This document shows positions 1 to 6,736 of a stretch of 14,881 nt of DNA, piece after piece. The position numbers and the translations under genes are program-made. Position 1 is the first letter of the stretch, and each line of letters begins with the position of its first letter. This stretch comes from DASTHS01 sp035718085 (GTDB lineage: Bacteria > Actinomycetota > Acidimicrobiia > Acidimicrobiales > Palsa-688). The notes beneath the pieces are model-generated. The model did not search any database. It saw only the letters and a program-made list of their open reading frames with translations, and was not told the origin of the DNA. The stretch lies in the NCBI GenBank assembly GCA_035718085.1, contig DASTHS010000082.1, positions 1 to 14,881 of the forward strand, read 5' to 3'.

Positions 1-80
1 GGCCGGAAAAGCTACCCTGGCAAAGCCGCCCTAAGCGACCTCAGGAGCGTGTTCAGCATCCGCACTCAGAGCACGTTACC

Positions 81-115
81 TTCCCCGTGCGGTCGCCCGC
101 ACAACGGCGGGGGAA
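81..115 (+). other. Structured leader upstream of sqdB (nested hairpin)
   Basis: The non-coding first 157 bases contain a nested hairpin. An outer 6-bp stem pairs 81-86 (TTCCCC) with 110-115 (GGGGAA). It stacks directly on an inner perfect 6-bp stem of 87-92 (GTGCGG) with 97-102 (CCGCAC), closed by a TCGC loop. A 7-nt bulge (103-109) lies on the 3' side. It sits about 40 nt upstream of the sqdB start and is not followed by a T-run, so it is more likely a leader structure than a terminator. No riboswitch class could be assigned. I see no coding signal in 1-157. Confidence 0.35.
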
Positions 116-145
116 AGTCCAGCAAGTCTGTCCGAAGGAACTACT

Positions 146-150
146 AGGAG
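146..150 (+). promoter_or_regulatory. sqdB ribosome binding site
   Basis: AGGAG lies 7 nt upstream of the ATG at 158. It is a textbook Shine-Dalgarno spacing and fixes the start of sqdB, in contrast to most other genes in the window, which have weak or no such sites. Confidence 0.8.
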
Positions 151-157
151 CCGGAGC

Positions 158-1324
158 ATGAAAATACTGGTGTTGGGCGGCGATGGGTACCTTGGCTGGC
201 CCACTGCGCTACACCTGTCGGAGGCGGGCCACGAAGTCGCCGTCGTCGACAACTTCGTCCGCAGGCACTACGACAACGAACTCGGCGTCGAGTCCCTGGT
301 ACCGATCGAGCCGCTGCAGACCCGCATCGCGGTGTGGGAGGAACTGACCGGCAAGAAGATCGGGCTGTACGTCGGCGACCTGACGGACGCGATCTTCACG
401 TACCACATCATCGAGGACTTCGAGCCCGAGGCCGTGGTGCACTTCGCCGAGCAGCGGGCCGCTCCGTACTCCATGATCGACCGCGCGCACGCGGTGTACA
501 CCCAGCACAACAACGTGGTCGGCAACCTCAACCTGCTGTTCGCGATCGCCGAGACCAACCCCGACATCCACCTGGTCAAGCTGGGCACGATGGGCGAGTA
601 CGGCACGCCCAACATCGACATCGAGGAAGGCTGGCTCGACCTCGAGCACAACGGGCGCTCCGATCGCGTGTTGTTCCCGAAGCGGCCGGGCTCGTTCTAC
701 CACCTGTCGAAGGTGCACGACAGCCACAACATCGAGTTCGCCTGCCGGATCTGGAACCTGCGGGCCACCGACCTGAACCAGGGCGTGGTCTACGGCCACG
801 ACACCGAGCACACCCAGCTGCACCCGGGCCTGGCCACCCGGTTCGACTACGACGAGGTCTTCGGCACCGTGCTCAACCGCATGGTGGTGCAGGCCGTGCT
901 GGGCATGCCGCTCACCGTCTACGGGGCGGGCGGTCAGACCCGCGGCTTCATCAACATCGCCGACACGGTCGAGTGCATCCGCCTGGCCGCCGAGAACCCG
1001 GCCGACCCCGGCGAGTACCGGGTGTTCAACCAGTTCACCGAGAGCCTCTCGGTCAACGACGTCGCCGAGCGCGTCCGGGCCGCCTACCCCGGGCCGTGCA
1101 CCATCGAGCGTCTCGACAACCCCCGCGTCGAGCTCGAGTCGCACTACTACCGCGCCGCCCACACCCGGCTGCTCGACCTCGGCCTGGTGCCCCACCTGCT
1201 CGACGATGCCCTCCTCGAGGGCCTGTTCTCGACGGTGAACCGGTTCAAGGAGCACGCCGACCCGTCGGTCATCCTCCCGAAGATCCGGTGGCGGGCCGAC
1301 TCCACACCCACGCCGCAGCGCTGA
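158..1324 (+). CDS. sqdB: UDP-sulfoquinovose synthase
   Basis: This NAD-dependent short-chain dehydrogenase/epimerase-type enzyme converts UDP-glucose plus sulfite to UDP-sulfoquinovose, the activated sulfosugar used for sulfolipid or sulfoglycan synthesis, in the cytoplasm. The 388-residue length fits bacterial SqdB. The Rossmann motif GGDGYLGW is at residues 7-14. The catalytic set is visible: T144 in GTMGEYG, and Y181-x3-K185 in FYHLSKVHDSHN. Family-specific stretches such as YTQHNN, ATDLNQGVVYG, GQTRGF and VFNQFTE are all present, which separates it from ordinary UDP-sugar epimerases. The start is an ATG with a good AGGAG site 7 nt upstream. The 3' end overlaps the following GT-C glycosyltransferase, suggesting co-transcription and a shared glycan or glycolipid pathway. 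What accepts the sulfoquinovose is not shown by the sequence. The family call is secure. Confidence 0.95.
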   Translation: MKILVLGGDGYLGWPTALHLSEAGHEVAVVDNFVRRHYDNELGVESLVPIEPLQTRIAVWEELTGKKIGLYVGDLTDAIFTYHIIEDFEPEAVVHFAEQRAAPYSMIDRAHAVYTQHNNVVGNLNLLFAIAETNPDIHLVKLGTMGEYGTPNIDIEEGWLDLEHNGRSDRVLFPKRPGSFYHLSKVHDSHNIEFACRIWNLRATDLNQGVVYGHDTEHTQLHPGLATRFDYDEVFGTVLNRMVVQAVLGMPLTVYGAGGQTRGFINIADTVECIRLAAENPADPGEYRVFNQFTESLSVNDVAERVRAAYPGPCTIERLDNPRVELESHYYRAAHTRLLDLGLVPHLLDDALLEGLFSTVNRFKEHADPSVILPKIRWRADSTPTPQR

Positions 1325-3279
1325 CCGCCCGGCACCGCACCCTCCTCGGGGTGGTGCTCCCCACGGTGGTGATGGCGGCCCACGTGGCGGCCATCGCCCC
1401 GTGGTACTCGGTCGGGAGCTTCGACGACGACGCCGGCTACGTGCTGGCGGCCCGGGCCCTCGCCGCGGGGCACGGCCTCACCGCGCACCTGGCGAACGGG
1501 ACGGTGGTGGCCGGCTCGGCCCCGCCCGGCTACCCGCTGCTCATCACCCCGCTGGTGTGGCTGTGGCCACACACCTTCGTGCCGCTCCGGGTGCTCTCGG
1601 CCCTGTGCGCGGTGGCGGTGGTGCCGCTCACGTGGTCGTGGCTGCGGCGCACCCCGGCCGGGGAGGTGGTGGCTGGCGGGGCGTGCTGGCTGCTGGCGCT
1701 CAACCCGGTGCTGGCCACGTTCGGGTCGATGGTGATGGCCGAGGCGCCGTTCCTCGTGGTGTTCCTCCTGCTGCTGCGGGCGCGGCGGGCGTGGGCGATG
1801 GCGGCGGCGGCGGTCGCCATGGTGTGGCTGAAGGAGGCGGCGATCGGCCTCGACGCCGGCCTCGTGCTCTGGCTGGCGTTGGGCAGGCAGTGGAGGAAGG
1901 GCGTGGTGGTGGGCGGCGCCATCGGCGCGTCGCTGGTGCCGGTGGTGGTCGCCCGCCACCTCGCCGGGGTGGCCCTCGCCGGCAGCCGGTACACGTCGGA
2001 GCTGGGCTCCTACTACCGGGGCGGGCTGGCCGGCCGGGTGCTGCACGTGCTGCCGACGGGGCTGCACCAGCTGGCCAGCACGGCGCTGCCCGCCAGCGTG
2101 GTCCCCCGCGGTGCCCCGCTCTGGACGGCCGGCGCCGGCGAGGAGCTGCTGCGCATCGTGGCCTGGCAGGTGACCATCCTCACCGTCGTCGGCGCGCTGT
2201 GGTGGGTGCGGCGCGCCCGGGACCTGGTGGCGGTGGCCGTGCCGGCGTACCTGCTCGAGTCGCTGCTGTGGCCGTTCGTCAACGAGCGGCGCACCATCCT
2301 GGTGCTTCCGGTGCTGCTGGGCTGGTACGTGCTCGGTGTGGTGGTCGCCGGGCGGTGGGCCCGCCGGGCGCTGCGCCTGGGGGCGCCCACGGGTGCGGCG
2401 TTGGGGGGCGCGCTGGTGGTGGTCGTGGTGGCGGCCCCGCTCGTCGCCCAGTTCCCGCGTGACTACCTCTTCAGCGTCTTCCAGCACACCTCTCGCCCGG
2501 AGGGGTCGCGCTACATGCGGTTGCTCGCCGCCCTGCCGCCGGGCACCGTCGAGAGCGACTACCCGTCGACCACCGCCCTCTTCAGTGGCCAGCCCACCGC
2601 AGAGACGGCGTTCGTGGCCAACCAGGCCCCGGGCAACGGGCCGGTGGTGTGCCAGTCGGCCGCCGCCGACCTCGCCGGCGTCGAGGCCGACCGGGCCGCC
2701 TACCTGCTCGCCGGCGACCTCAACAAGGCGCACCAGACCGGCAACCCGTGCATGCTGGCCTGGGCCACCACCGCCCCGCAGATGGTGCGGCTGATGCGCG
2801 GCGGGCCCGATGCCGCGTCGGTGTTCGAGCTCGTGGGGCCCGGCACCGTGCACCCCGGCCTCGTCGACCTCACGGGCGCCGGGGCGCGGGTCGATGCGTC
2901 GGGCAGCGTGGCCCTCGACCCCGTCGATGCCGCCGACACCCCGGGCTCGGCGCCCTACTCCGCAGGCCCCGGGGCCGTCACCGTCACCTGGGCGGCGCCG
3001 ACCCCTGTCGCGCAGGTGAGCATCGGGGGCGCCCACTCCCTCGACGGGCGGACCGGGCCCGTCGAGCTCCAGATGCTCGAAGGGAGCGGCTGGGTGACCG
3101 TGGCGCACGCCCCCTCGGGTGTCGGCGACGTGCCCGGTGGTGCCCCATACCTGCTGGTGCGCCCGGCGGGGGTCGCCGCCGCCGGCGTCCGGGTGGTGCT
3201 GGCCGGCACCGGCCGGCTGGCCGCCATCGACCTCCACGTGCTGGGCACGCCGGTCGGGGTGGGGCCGCCCGGCCCGTGA
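1288..3279 (+). CDS. GT-C (GT39-like) membrane glycosyltransferase with C-terminal extracytoplasmic domain
   Basis: This is a polytopic membrane protein of about 663 residues. The N-terminus is basic and then hydrophobic. It is followed by an extracytoplasmic acidic segment with D46-D48 and a PPGYP motif at residues 79-83, the pattern seen in GT39/ArnT-like GT-C enzymes that use polyprenyl-phosphate sugars. About ten hydrophobic spans run to about residue 390. The remainder is hydrophilic, ending in a roughly 130-residue Val/Gly-rich region that looks like a beta-sandwich (galactose-binding-like). The sugar and acceptor are unknown. The preceding sqdB makes sulfoquinovose or a derivative an attractive candidate, but this is inference. 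The start is uncertain: GTG 1288 lies inside the sqdB 3' end (37-nt overlap) and keeps the basic N-terminus, while GTG 1351 is the alternative. Neither has a strong ribosome binding site, consistent with translational coupling. Confidence 0.82.
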   Translation: MAGRLHTHAAALTARHRTLLGVVLPTVVMAAHVAAIAPWYSVGSFDDDAGYVLAARALAAGHGLTAHLANGTVVAGSAPPGYPLLITPLVWLWPHTFVPLRVLSALCAVAVVPLTWSWLRRTPAGEVVAGGACWLLALNPVLATFGSMVMAEAPFLVVFLLLLRARRAWAMAAAAVAMVWLKEAAIGLDAGLVLWLALGRQWRKGVVVGGAIGASLVPVVVARHLAGVALAGSRYTSELGSYYRGGLAGRVLHVLPTGLHQLASTALPASVVPRGAPLWTAGAGEELLRIVAWQVTILTVVGALWWVRRARDLVAVAVPAYLLESLLWPFVNERRTILVLPVLLGWYVLGVVVAGRWARRALRLGAPTGAALGGALVVVVVAAPLVAQFPRDYLFSVFQHTSRPEGSRYMRLLAALPPGTVESDYPSTTALFSGQPTAETAFVANQAPGNGPVVCQSAAADLAGVEADRAAYLLAGDLNKAHQTGNPCMLAWATTAPQMVRLMRGGPDAASVFELVGPGTVHPGLVDLTGAGARVDASGSVALDPVDAADTPGSAPYSAGPGAVTVTWAAPTPVAQVSIGGAHSLDGRTGPVELQMLEGSGWVTVAHAPSGVGDVPGGAPYLLVRPAGVAAAGVRVVLAGTGRLAAIDLHVLGTPVGVGPPGP

Positions 3280-3301
3280 GCCCACGCTCGGGTCCGCGAC
3301 T

Positions 3302-3331
3302 CACAACGCGGGCGTTCGCAGCGGTCTTGTG
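3302..3331. repeat. 30-nt dyad element, copy A
   Basis: This is the first of two 30-nt elements spaced 52 bp apart. They share an identical 13-nt head (CACAACGCGGGCG) and an identical TTGTG tail, with a variable middle, so each copy is bounded by inverted CACAA/TTGTG ends. The tail of this copy also forms a perfect 9-bp inverted repeat with the next: 3327-3335 (TTGTGCGTC) pairs with 3350-3358 (GACGCACAA). It could be an intergenic repeat family, a protein-binding dyad, or part of a bidirectional terminator. Confidence 0.6.
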
Positions 3332-3353
3332 CGTCGGCCCCGTAGAGGTGACG

Positions 3354-3383
3354 CACAACGCGGGCGCAGGCGGCGACGTTGTG
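3354..3383. repeat. 30-nt dyad element, copy B
   Basis: This is the second copy of the element at 3302-3331, with the same length and the same head and tail. Here the inverted ends are longer: CACAACG at 3354-3360 against CGTTGTG at 3377-3383. It is followed at once by a 10-bp palindrome, AACTGCAGTT (3384-3393), which leads into the 36-nt direct repeat. Confidence 0.6.
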
Positions 3384-3385
3384 AA

Positions 3386-3421
3386 CTGCAGTTGGCCTTC
3401 GGCCGCCACCCGGTGGGGAAG
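3386..3421. repeat. 36-nt direct repeat, copy 1
   Basis: This stretch begins CTGCAGTTGGCCTTCGGCC and ends CCCGGTGGGGAAG. It recurs at 3445-3480 with a single mismatch (C at 3406, G at 3465). Each copy contains a small GGCC-TTC-GGCC hairpin. The period is 59 bp, with a perfect stem-loop between the copies. It lies between convergent genes and is not coding. Confidence 0.85.
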
Positions 3422-3438
3422 ATCCTCGGGGATCTTCC
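3417..3438. terminator. Perfect 9-bp hairpin, probable terminator between convergent genes
   Basis: GGAAGATCC (3417-3425) and GGATCTTCC (3430-3438) form a perfect 9-bp stem closed by a TCGG loop and followed by TT. It stands between the stop codons of the GT-C gene (3279) and the GT2 gene (3515). A terminator is likely, although the T-run is very short. It starts within the 3' end of the first 36-nt repeat. Confidence 0.5.
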
Positions 3439-3444
3439 TTACAG

Positions 3445-3480
3445 CTGCAGTTGGCCTTCGGCCGGCACCCGGTGGGGAAG
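3445..3480. repeat. 36-nt direct repeat, copy 2
   Basis: This is the second copy of the repeat at 3386-3421, with 35 of 36 positions identical. Further CCCGGTG words follow it up to the GT2 stop codon, giving a loose 14-16 nt periodicity. Confidence 0.85.
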
Positions 3481-3514
3481 CCCGGTGCGGGGAGACCCGG
3501 TGACCCTCTTGCCG

Positions 3515-4288
3515 TCAGCCCCGGGGCCGCCCGGCGCCGGCCCCGCCGCCGTGGTGGCGCAGCTGCCACCACGTGGTGAGCACCGCCCGGGTGAAGCGGG
3601 CGCCGTAGCGCAGGGTGGAGCCCTTCTTGGTCTCGCCGGCGGCCCGGGGCGCCACGGTCACGGCCACCTCGGCGTGGCGGAAGCCGGCGGCGGTGGCCCG
3701 CAGCAGCAGCTCGGCGGTCTGGTACTGCGCCTGGCGCAGGTCGACGGTGTCGGTCACCTCGCGCCGCCACGCCCGCAGGCCGTTGCTCGGGTCGGTCACC
3801 CGCCGGCCGGTGAGCACGCTGAGCAGGCCGGCGAAGACCACGATGCCGGTGCTGCGGGCCGCGTCGCGGTTGTGGTTGGTGCCGAGGCGGCGGCTGCCGG
3901 TGACCAGGTCGGCCCGCCCGTCGAGGATGGGGGCGACCAGCGCGGGCAGCTGCCGAGGGTCGAGCTGCCCGTCGGCGTCGGTGGTGGCGATGATGCGGGC
4001 GCCGCGCTCGGCGGCGATGCGGTAGCCGGCGCGCAGGGCTGCGCCCTGCCCCACGTTGACCGGCATGCGGGCCACCAGGGCGCCGGCGGCCTCGGCGTTG
4101 TCGGCGGTGGCGTCGCCGCTGCCGTCGTCGACGACGAGCACCTCGGTGCCGAGGCCGCAGACTTCGGCGGGCACGGCGGCGACCACGTCGGCGACGCACG
4201 CCTCCTCGTCGTAGGCGGCCACCACCACCGTGATGCCGGGGCTGACCCCCTCGCCCAGCGCTGTCGGCGACCCGGAGGTCGCCGTCAC
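3515..4288 (-). CDS. DPM1-like family 2 glycosyltransferase
   Basis: This is a 257-residue GT-A fold transferase resembling polyprenyl-phosphate glycosyltransferases (DPM1/DPG synthase-like), expected to move a nucleotide-sugar onto a lipid carrier at the inner membrane face. The N-terminal motif VVVAAYDEE is at residues 21-29, VVDDGS at 52-57, the metal-binding DAD triad at 104-106 within TTDADGQLDP, GSRRLG at 131-136, and DPSNGLRAW near 166-174. No transmembrane anchor is evident. The start is GTG at 4288: its GTGA overlaps the TGA of the upstream F420 oxidoreductase gene, so the two are translationally coupled. Lipid-linked sugars from such an enzyme could feed the GT-C transferase next door. 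That link is inferred from position only. Confidence 0.87.
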   Translation of the reverse strand: MTATSGSPTALGEGVSPGITVVVAAYDEEACVADVVAAVPAEVCGLGTEVLVVDDGSGDATADNAEAAGALVARMPVNVGQGAALRAGYRIAAERGARIIATTDADGQLDPRQLPALVAPILDGRADLVTGSRRLGTNHNRDAARSTGIVVFAGLLSVLTGRRVTDPSNGLRAWRREVTDTVDLRQAQYQTAELLLRATAAGFRHAEVAVTVAPRAAGETKKGSTLRYGARFTRAVLTTWWQLRHHGGGAGAGRPRG

Positions 4289-5142
4289 CGGGCGGCCAGG
4301 CCCAGCGCGCCGGCGGCCTCGCCCAGCGCAGCGATGTGGGCGTCGACGCCCTGGAGCCCGACGCCCATGGTGTTGACCGAGATGTGCGACGCCCCGGCGG
4401 TGCGCCACCGGTCGGCGAACTCGACGAGCCGGTCGCCGACGGTGACCCGACCCTCCATGCCGATCGCCGCCGGGTCGCGCCCGGCGGCGCGCGCCGCCCG
4501 ATCGACGGTCGCCTTGGCCTCGTCGAGGCGGTCGCCGGGCTGCACCTGCGGGAACCAGCCGTCGGCCAGGCGGCCGGCCCGCTCGTAGGCCGGCTCGCTC
4601 GACCCGCCGAACCAGATGGGCACCGTCGCCGGCGGCCGGGGCGCCAGGCCGGCGCCCCGCACGGTGTCGAAGCGGCCCTCGAAGGTGACGCTGCGCTCGG
4701 CCCACAGCCGGCGCAGCAGCTCGACCTGCTCGCCCATGCGCCGGCCGCGGGTGGTGAAGTCCTCGCCGAGCGACTCGTACTCCACCGCGTTCCAGCCGAT
4801 GCCCACGCCCAGGCGGAAGTTCCCGCCGGTGAGCAGCGCCAGCTCGGCGGCCTGCTTGGCGACCAGGGCCGTCTGGCGCTGGGGGAGGATGATGATGCCG
4901 GTCACCAGCTCGAGGTCGGTGATCGCCGCCAGGAAGCCGAACAACACCATCGGCTCGCGGAAGGTGGTGTCGATGTCGTAGGGGCCGCGCCAGCCCTCGT
5001 GCACCGTCGGGTCGGCGCCGAGCACGTGGTCGTAGGCCAGCACGTGGCTGTAGCCGAGCGCCTCCACCGCTGAGGCGTAGGCCCGCACCGCCCCGGTGTC
5101 GGCGGCCAGCTCGGTCTGGGGGTAGACGACACCGATGCGCAC
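4285..5142 (-). CDS. LLM-class F420-dependent oxidoreductase
   Basis: This 285-residue luciferase-like (alpha/beta barrel) flavin/F420 enzyme resembles the actinobacterial F420-dependent LLM oxidoreductases. It begins MRIGVVYPQ, has the AYDHVLG strand at residues 36-42, a hydrophobic strand ending in LPQRQ near 86-90 followed by AKQAAELALLTGG, GVGIGWN at 112-118, and PIWFGGSSEPAYERAGRLADGW in the C-terminal half. The substrate is unknown. The start is GTG at 5142 (CAC on the plus strand), with no Shine-Dalgarno. Only 12 bp separate it from the divergent GTG at 5155, so a leaderless transcript is likely. Its stop overlaps the GT2 start. A role in the sugar pathway is not established and the co-transcription may be incidental. 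Confidence 0.92.
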   Translation of the reverse strand: MRIGVVYPQTELAADTGAVRAYASAVEALGYSHVLAYDHVLGADPTVHEGWRGPYDIDTTFREPMVLFGFLAAITDLELVTGIIILPQRQTALVAKQAAELALLTGGNFRLGVGIGWNAVEYESLGEDFTTRGRRMGEQVELLRRLWAERSVTFEGRFDTVRGAGLAPRPPATVPIWFGGSSEPAYERAGRLADGWFPQVQPGDRLDEAKATVDRAARAAGRDPAAIGMEGRVTVGDRLVEFADRWRTAGASHISVNTMGVGLQGVDAHIAALGEAAGALGLAAR

Positions 5143-5154
5143 GGGGATTGTCTA
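5143..5154. promoter_or_regulatory. 12-bp divergent start-to-start gap
   Basis: Only 12 bp separate the minus-strand GTG (5142) from the plus-strand GTG (5155), leaving no room for two ribosome binding sites. A GACAAT box on the minus strand, 4 nt before its GTG, is a weak -10 candidate. Promoters for both genes must extend into the opposite coding sequences. Leaderless transcription in both directions is inferred. Confidence 0.35.
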
Positions 5155-6237
5155 GTGGAGGGCTGGTCACTGCGGTGTGGCTCCTGCGGCCACCGCCTCG
5201 ACGTGCTGAGCCTGGCGTGGCGCTGCCCGGCGTGCGCGGGCCTGCTCGACCTCGACGGCCCCGTCGGCGACCCCACCCCGCCGGCCGGCGCCCCGTGGTC
5301 GCTGTGGCGCTACGCAGGTGCCTTGCCGCCGCTCGCCCCGGTGACCCTGGGCGAGGGCATGACGCCCCTGGTGGCGTCCGCCACCGACCCGACGGTGCTC
5401 TGGAAGCTCGACTTCGTCATGCCGACCCTGTCGTTCAAGGACCGGGGGGCGGCGCTGGTCATGGCGGGCGTCGCCGCCGCCGGGGCCCGGTCGGTGATCG
5501 CCGACAGCAGCGGCAACGCCGGCACGTCGGTGGCCGCCTACGCGGCGCGCGCCGGGGTCGCCGCCCGGGTGTTCGTGCCCGGGGCCACCTCCCCGGCCAA
5601 GGTGGCGACCATCGAGCGGCTCGGCGCCACCGTCGAGGTGATCGCCGGCGACCGGGCCGCCACTGCGGAGGCGGCGCGCCACGCGGTCGAGGCGGCCGGC
5701 CCCGGGGTCGTCTACGCCAGCCACGTGCACCAGCCGCTGTTCACCGCCGGCACCGCCACCTTCGCCTACGAGGTCTGGGAGCAGCTCGGCGGCCGCCTGC
5801 CCGGCACGGTCGTGCTGCCCGCCGGCAACGGCACCCTCGTGCTCGGCGCCGCCGCCGGCTTCGCCCGCCTCGTCGCCGCCGGCCTGGCCCCCGCCGCCCC
5901 GGCCATCGTCACGGTGCAGGCGGCCGCGTGCGCGCCGATCGCCGGGCGGCGGCCGACCGGTCCCACCGTGGCCGAGGGCATCGCCATCACCGACCCGCCG
6001 AGGGCCGCGCAGGTCCGGGCCGCCACCCGCACCTTCCTCCTGGCCGAAGAGCGGCAGATCTTCCCGGCCCGCGCCGACCTGGCCCGGCGCGGGGTCGACG
6101 TCGAGCTCACCGCAGCGGCCACGTGGGCGGCCTGGCGAGCCTGGCCCGGCGCTGCCGCGGCGGCGCGCCCGGTGGTGGTGGCCCTGTGCGGCGCCGGGCT
6201 CAAGGCACCCGGCCCCGCCGTGACCGGCGTGCGATGA
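5155..6237 (+). CDS. Threonine synthase-like PLP-dependent enzyme with N-terminal zinc ribbon
   Basis: This is a 360-residue fold-type II PLP enzyme. It starts with a zinc-ribbon knuckle pair, C8-x2-C11 and C24-x2-C27, as seen in some archaeal and actinobacterial threonine synthases. The PLP lysine is K95 in SFKDRG, the phosphate or substrate loop is SSGNAGTS at 118-125, and the cofactor phosphate loop GNGT is at 224-227. The canonical reaction of the family is O-phosphohomoserine to threonine. Related enzymes such as cysteate synthase and other beta-replacing lyases share these motifs, so the reaction is not certain. Cysteate synthase is worth noting because a sulfonate pathway gene, sqdB, is nearby. 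GTG at 5155 is the first usable start and retains the complete zinc ribbon. No ribosome binding site is seen. The stop overlaps the next ATG (ATGA). Confidence 0.85.
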   Translation: MEGWSLRCGSCGHRLDVLSLAWRCPACAGLLDLDGPVGDPTPPAGAPWSLWRYAGALPPLAPVTLGEGMTPLVASATDPTVLWKLDFVMPTLSFKDRGAALVMAGVAAAGARSVIADSSGNAGTSVAAYAARAGVAARVFVPGATSPAKVATIERLGATVEVIAGDRAATAEAARHAVEAAGPGVVYASHVHQPLFTAGTATFAYEVWEQLGGRLPGTVVLPAGNGTLVLGAAAGFARLVAAGLAPAAPAIVTVQAAACAPIAGRRPTGPTVAEGIAITDPPRAAQVRAATRTFLLAEERQIFPARADLARRGVDVELTAAATWAAWRAWPGAAAAARPVVVALCGAGLKAPGPAVTGVR

Positions 6238-6707
6238 TCGCCGACGTGGCCGGCACCGGGACCCTGCGACCGTGGGTGCGGCCCACCCTGGCCGTGGTGA
6301 CCCTCCTGGTCTGCGTGGGCCTGTTCGGGCTGGCCGCGTTCCTCGCCCGCACCGCCAGCCACGAGCGGCGCGACGCGTCGGCCTACGCAGGGGGCCGGAC
6401 CACCGCCGGCACGGTGATCGCCGCCACCACCCTCTGCGGGCACATCTGCGACCACCGGGCCGTGGTCGAGTACAGCGTGGGCGGAACCACCTACCACGTG
6501 ATCGGCGCCCCGCAGGACGCCACGCCCCAGATGGGCGCCCGCGTCACCGTGTCGTACCTCCCCACCGACCCGGCCGCGGGGCGTGACCTCGACGCCCACC
6601 GCTCGATCACCGCCCTCGTCATCGCCGGGGCGGTCGTCGCCGGGGTCGCCGGCCTGGTCGTCGCCGTCACCGGCGGCTTTGCGCTCGTGCGCTGGGGGCG
6701 GCGCTGA
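6234..6707 (+). CDS. DUF3592-like small membrane protein
   Basis: This 157-residue protein has two predicted membrane spans (about 17-38 and 125-152) flanking an extracytoplasmic beta-rich domain. The domain layout (GxV after the first span, VVEYSVGGTTYHV, then GARVTVSYLPTDP before the second span) matches DUF3592 proteins, whose function is unknown. Two cysteines, C68 and C72, lie in the loop. The ATG overlaps the upstream stop in ATGA, so it is translationally coupled to the PLP enzyme. GTG at 6246 is a less likely start. Confidence 0.8.
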   Translation: MIADVAGTGTLRPWVRPTLAVVTLLVCVGLFGLAAFLARTASHERRDASAYAGGRTTAGTVIAATTLCGHICDHRAVVEYSVGGTTYHVIGAPQDATPQMGARVTVSYLPTDPAAGRDLDAHRSITALVIAGAVVAGVAGLVVAVTGGFALVRWGRR

Positions 6708-6736
6708 CCGCCGACGGTCGCCTCGACCGTCGTGGC

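Noticed and set aside
1..80. GCAAAGCC and CCTAA words resembling pieces of the cyclic di-GMP-I riboswitch core
   Set aside because: The paired regions and the preceding GGCAAACC-type hairpin expected for that class are not present, and the window begins too close to judge.
209..1255. Long open frames antisense to sqdB and to most other genes (for example 1147-3285 minus and 3119-4588 plus)
   Set aside because: They have Arg/Pro/Gly/His-rich compositions without domains and mirror real genes. At this GC content, stop codons are rare in the other frames.
3302..3480. The repeat cluster as a CRISPR array
   Set aside because: There are only two copies of each unit with different lengths and periods, one 'spacer' is itself a hairpin, and no cas gene is present.
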